NCBI RefSeq assembly: GCF_035609205.1
Contig: NZ_CP141184.1
Coordinates: 1,116,001 to 1,180,000, forward strand
Reading direction: 5' to 3'
Length of the DNA stretch: 64,000 nt
Source: Hymenobacter sp. GOD-10R
Lineage (GTDB): Bacteria; Bacteroidota; Bacteroidia; Cytophagales; Hymenobacteraceae
The translations under genes were made by a program, and so were the position numbers. Under the pieces are notes generated by a model. It searched no databases. It was not told the DNA's origin and worked only from the letters and a program-made list of their open reading frames with translations. Positions 62,541-64,000 of this stretch are shown here, piece after piece (position 1 is the first letter of the stretch; the number at the start of each line of letters is the position of its first letter).

Positions 62541-64000
62541 ATGCCTGATACAACCCCCAAAAAGAAAAAACCCATGCTACCCGCGCCCACGCCGCGGCCG
62601 AGTATGCAGATGTGGGTGCTGGCTGGGTTAGTGGTGTTCATCTTCGGGATGTTCTACTTCAACCGCAGTACCTCGACCATCGAGACCACGCAGCAACGCT
62701 TCGAGCAGATGCTGCTAGCTGGCGATGTGCGCGACGTGACCTTGGTTAACGACCGGATGGTAGAAGTAACGCTCAAGCCTGAAGCCGTTAAGAATGCCAA
62801 ATACAATCCTGAGCTAGCCCGTCGTGGCCCGCTTGCTATGGAGCAAGGGCCGCAGTACAGCTTCCGTGTCGTAGACGGTAAGACCTTTAAAGAAGACCTT
62901 GATAAAGTGCAGGCTGACCTGCCGCGTGAGCAGCGTGTGGGCCTCGACGTAAAAGACCGCCAAGGTTACGGCGACCTGATTACGAGCTGGGGTTTTATTC
63001 TGTTGCTCTTCGTGGGCTTCTGGTTCCTGATGCGTCGCATGAGCGGCGCTGGTGGCCCTGGTGGTCAGATCTTCAACATTGGTAAGTCGCGTGCTGCCTT
63101 GTTTGAAGGTGGAGACAAAGTAAAGATTACGTTCAAGGACGTTGCTGGCCTGGAAGAAGCTAAGGAAGAAGTACAAGAGATTGTAGAGTTTCTGAAGCAT
63201 CCTTCCAAGTTCACCATCCTAGGTGGTAAGATTCCAAAAGGCGCATTGCTAGTAGGCCCTCCCGGTACGGGTAAGACCCTATTGGCGAAAGCTGTAGCTG
63301 GTGAGGCCGATGTTCCGTTCTTCTCGCTGTCGGGTTCCGACTTCGTAGAAATGTTCGTCGGTGTAGGTGCTGCCCGTGTTCGTGACTTGTTCAAGCAGGC
63401 CAAAGCAAAGGCGCCTTGTATCATCTTTATCGACGAGATTGACGCTATCGGTCGGAGCCGTTCGCGCGGCAACGTACCCGGTGGTAACGACGAGCGTGAG
63501 AACACGCTGAACTCGCTGCTGGTAGAGATGGACGGTTTCGGTACCGACTCGGGTGTTATCATCCTAGCTGCGACCAACCGCCCTGATACGCTCGACTCAG
63601 CGTTGCTGCGTCCCGGTCGTTTCGACCGTCAGATCAGCATCGACAAGCCAGATATCAACGGCCGCACGCAGATCTTCAATGTGCACTTGAAGCCGCTGAC
63701 CCTAGCTCCTGATGTGGAAGCTAAGAAGCTAGCTGCTCAAACTCCTGGTTTTGCGGGTGCTGAAATCGCTAACGTCTGCAACGAAGCAGCCCTGATTGCT
63801 GCCCGTCGCGATAAGAAGATGGTAACGATGCAGGACTTTACCGACGCCGTTGACCGTGTTATCGGTGGTTTGGAGAAGAAGAACAAAATCATTTCTCCCG
63901 GTGAGAAGAAAATCGTGGCTTACCACGAAGCAGGCCACGCTATTGCTGGCTGGTTCTTGGAGCACGCCGATCCGTTGGTGAAGGTGAGCATTGTGCCGCG
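62541..64000 (+). CDS. ftsH: ATP-dependent zinc metalloprotease FtsH, 3' end missing
   Basis: An open frame of 486 codons from ATG 62541 that runs off the window. A Pro/Lys-rich N-terminus precedes TM1 (about 23-40). The periplasmic domain lies between TM1 and TM2 (about 145-165, [14 protein letters not shown]). The AAA domain has GPPGTGKT (about 239-246), Walker B IIFIDEID and the second region of homology ATNRPDTLD...RPGRFDR. The zinc site HEAGH is at 462-466. It is a membrane protease for quality control, SecY and lipid-A enzymes. The zinc-site Asp and the C-terminal tail lie beyond the edge. Confidence 0.98.
   Translation, partial: MPDTTPKKKKPMLPAPTPRPSMQMWVLAGLVVFIFGMFYFNRSTSTIETTQQRFEQMLLAGDVRDVTLVNDRMVEVTLKPEAVKNAKYNPELARRGPLAMEQGPQYSFRVVDGKTFKEDLDKVQADLPREQRVGLDVKDRQGYGDLITSWGFILLLFVGFWFLMRRMSGAGGPGGQIFNIGKSRAALFEGGDKVKITFKDVAGLEEAKEEVQEIVEFLKHPSKFTILGGKIPKGALLVGPPGTGKTLLAKAVAGEADVPFFSLSGSDFVEMFVGVGAARVRDLFKQAKAKAPCIIFIDEIDAIGRSRSRGNVPGGNDERENTLNSLLVEMDGFGTDSGVIILAATNRPDTLDSALLRPGRFDRQISIDKPDINGRTQIFNVHLKPLTLAPDVEAKKLAAQTPGFAGAEIANVCNEAALIAARRDKKMVTMQDFTDAVDRVIGGLEKKNKIISPGEKKIVAYHEAGHAIAGWFLEHADPLVKVSIVP

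Overview
The window reads as a chromosomal segment of a Bacteroidota bacterium, most like the Cytophagales/Hymenobacter group. This rests on a SusC/SusD pair, type IX secretion (T9SS) C-terminal sorting domains, a PorE-like TPR/propeller/OmpA protein, a fused SecDF, DUF5777, GWxTD and DUF2723 proteins, the zinc-free L31 protein, Bacteroidota-type -7 boxes (TAnnTTTG), and a striking excess of the tetranucleotide CTAG. The genus is an inference; no rRNA or tRNA gene was seen.

Layout. 1-6800: a truncated HTTM membrane protein, an Nfu iron-sulfur protein, a four-gene envelope/electron-transfer operon (COG4315 lipoprotein, cytochrome c lipoprotein, YceI, DUF5777), then an ECF sigma factor overlapping an anti-sigma protein that appears to span both membranes. 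6900-18100: housekeeping genes (secDF, udk, rdgB, rpmE type B, a GlmU-like sugar nucleotidyltransferase, holB, hemC, a cyclophilin, an RmlD-like reductase). 18190-24850: an accessory locus with a small hypothetical protein, an oligopeptide-type ABC importer lacking ATPases, a 90-residue secreted-looking repeat peptide, and a divergent 510-residue helical-repeat protein. 25000-36000: an envelope-sensing block (PorE-like protein, giant hybrid kinase, LytTR regulator, PKD protein), a TPR protein and a large T9SS-exported subtilase with an altered triad.

36200-45200: bacilliredoxin, then polysaccharide functions (WbqC, GT2, PglD/NeuD-like acyltransferase, kdsD, manC, methyltransferase) with recQ between them. 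45300-54000: uronate/glycan utilisation (GH39, kduI, kduD, SusC, SusD), with a REPIN-like double palindrome between GH39 and kduI. 54100-64000: a SpoIIAA-like protein, GNAT, rlmB, a GWxTD protein, a DUF2723 membrane protein, a minimal T9SS substrate, birA, rsfS and the first three quarters of ftsH, which runs off the right edge.

The best candidate for an undescribed system is 18.7-24.9 kb. A peptide with four GGGAGGWGDGH units lies upstream of, and in the same orientation as, peptide-importer genes, and opposite a protein whose N-terminus looks like a winged helix followed by TPR-like helices. That combination resembles the logic of peptide signalling (exported peptide, Opp import, TPR receptor), but no function is proven. 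The second is the sigma factor with a dual-membrane-spanning anti-sigma factor.
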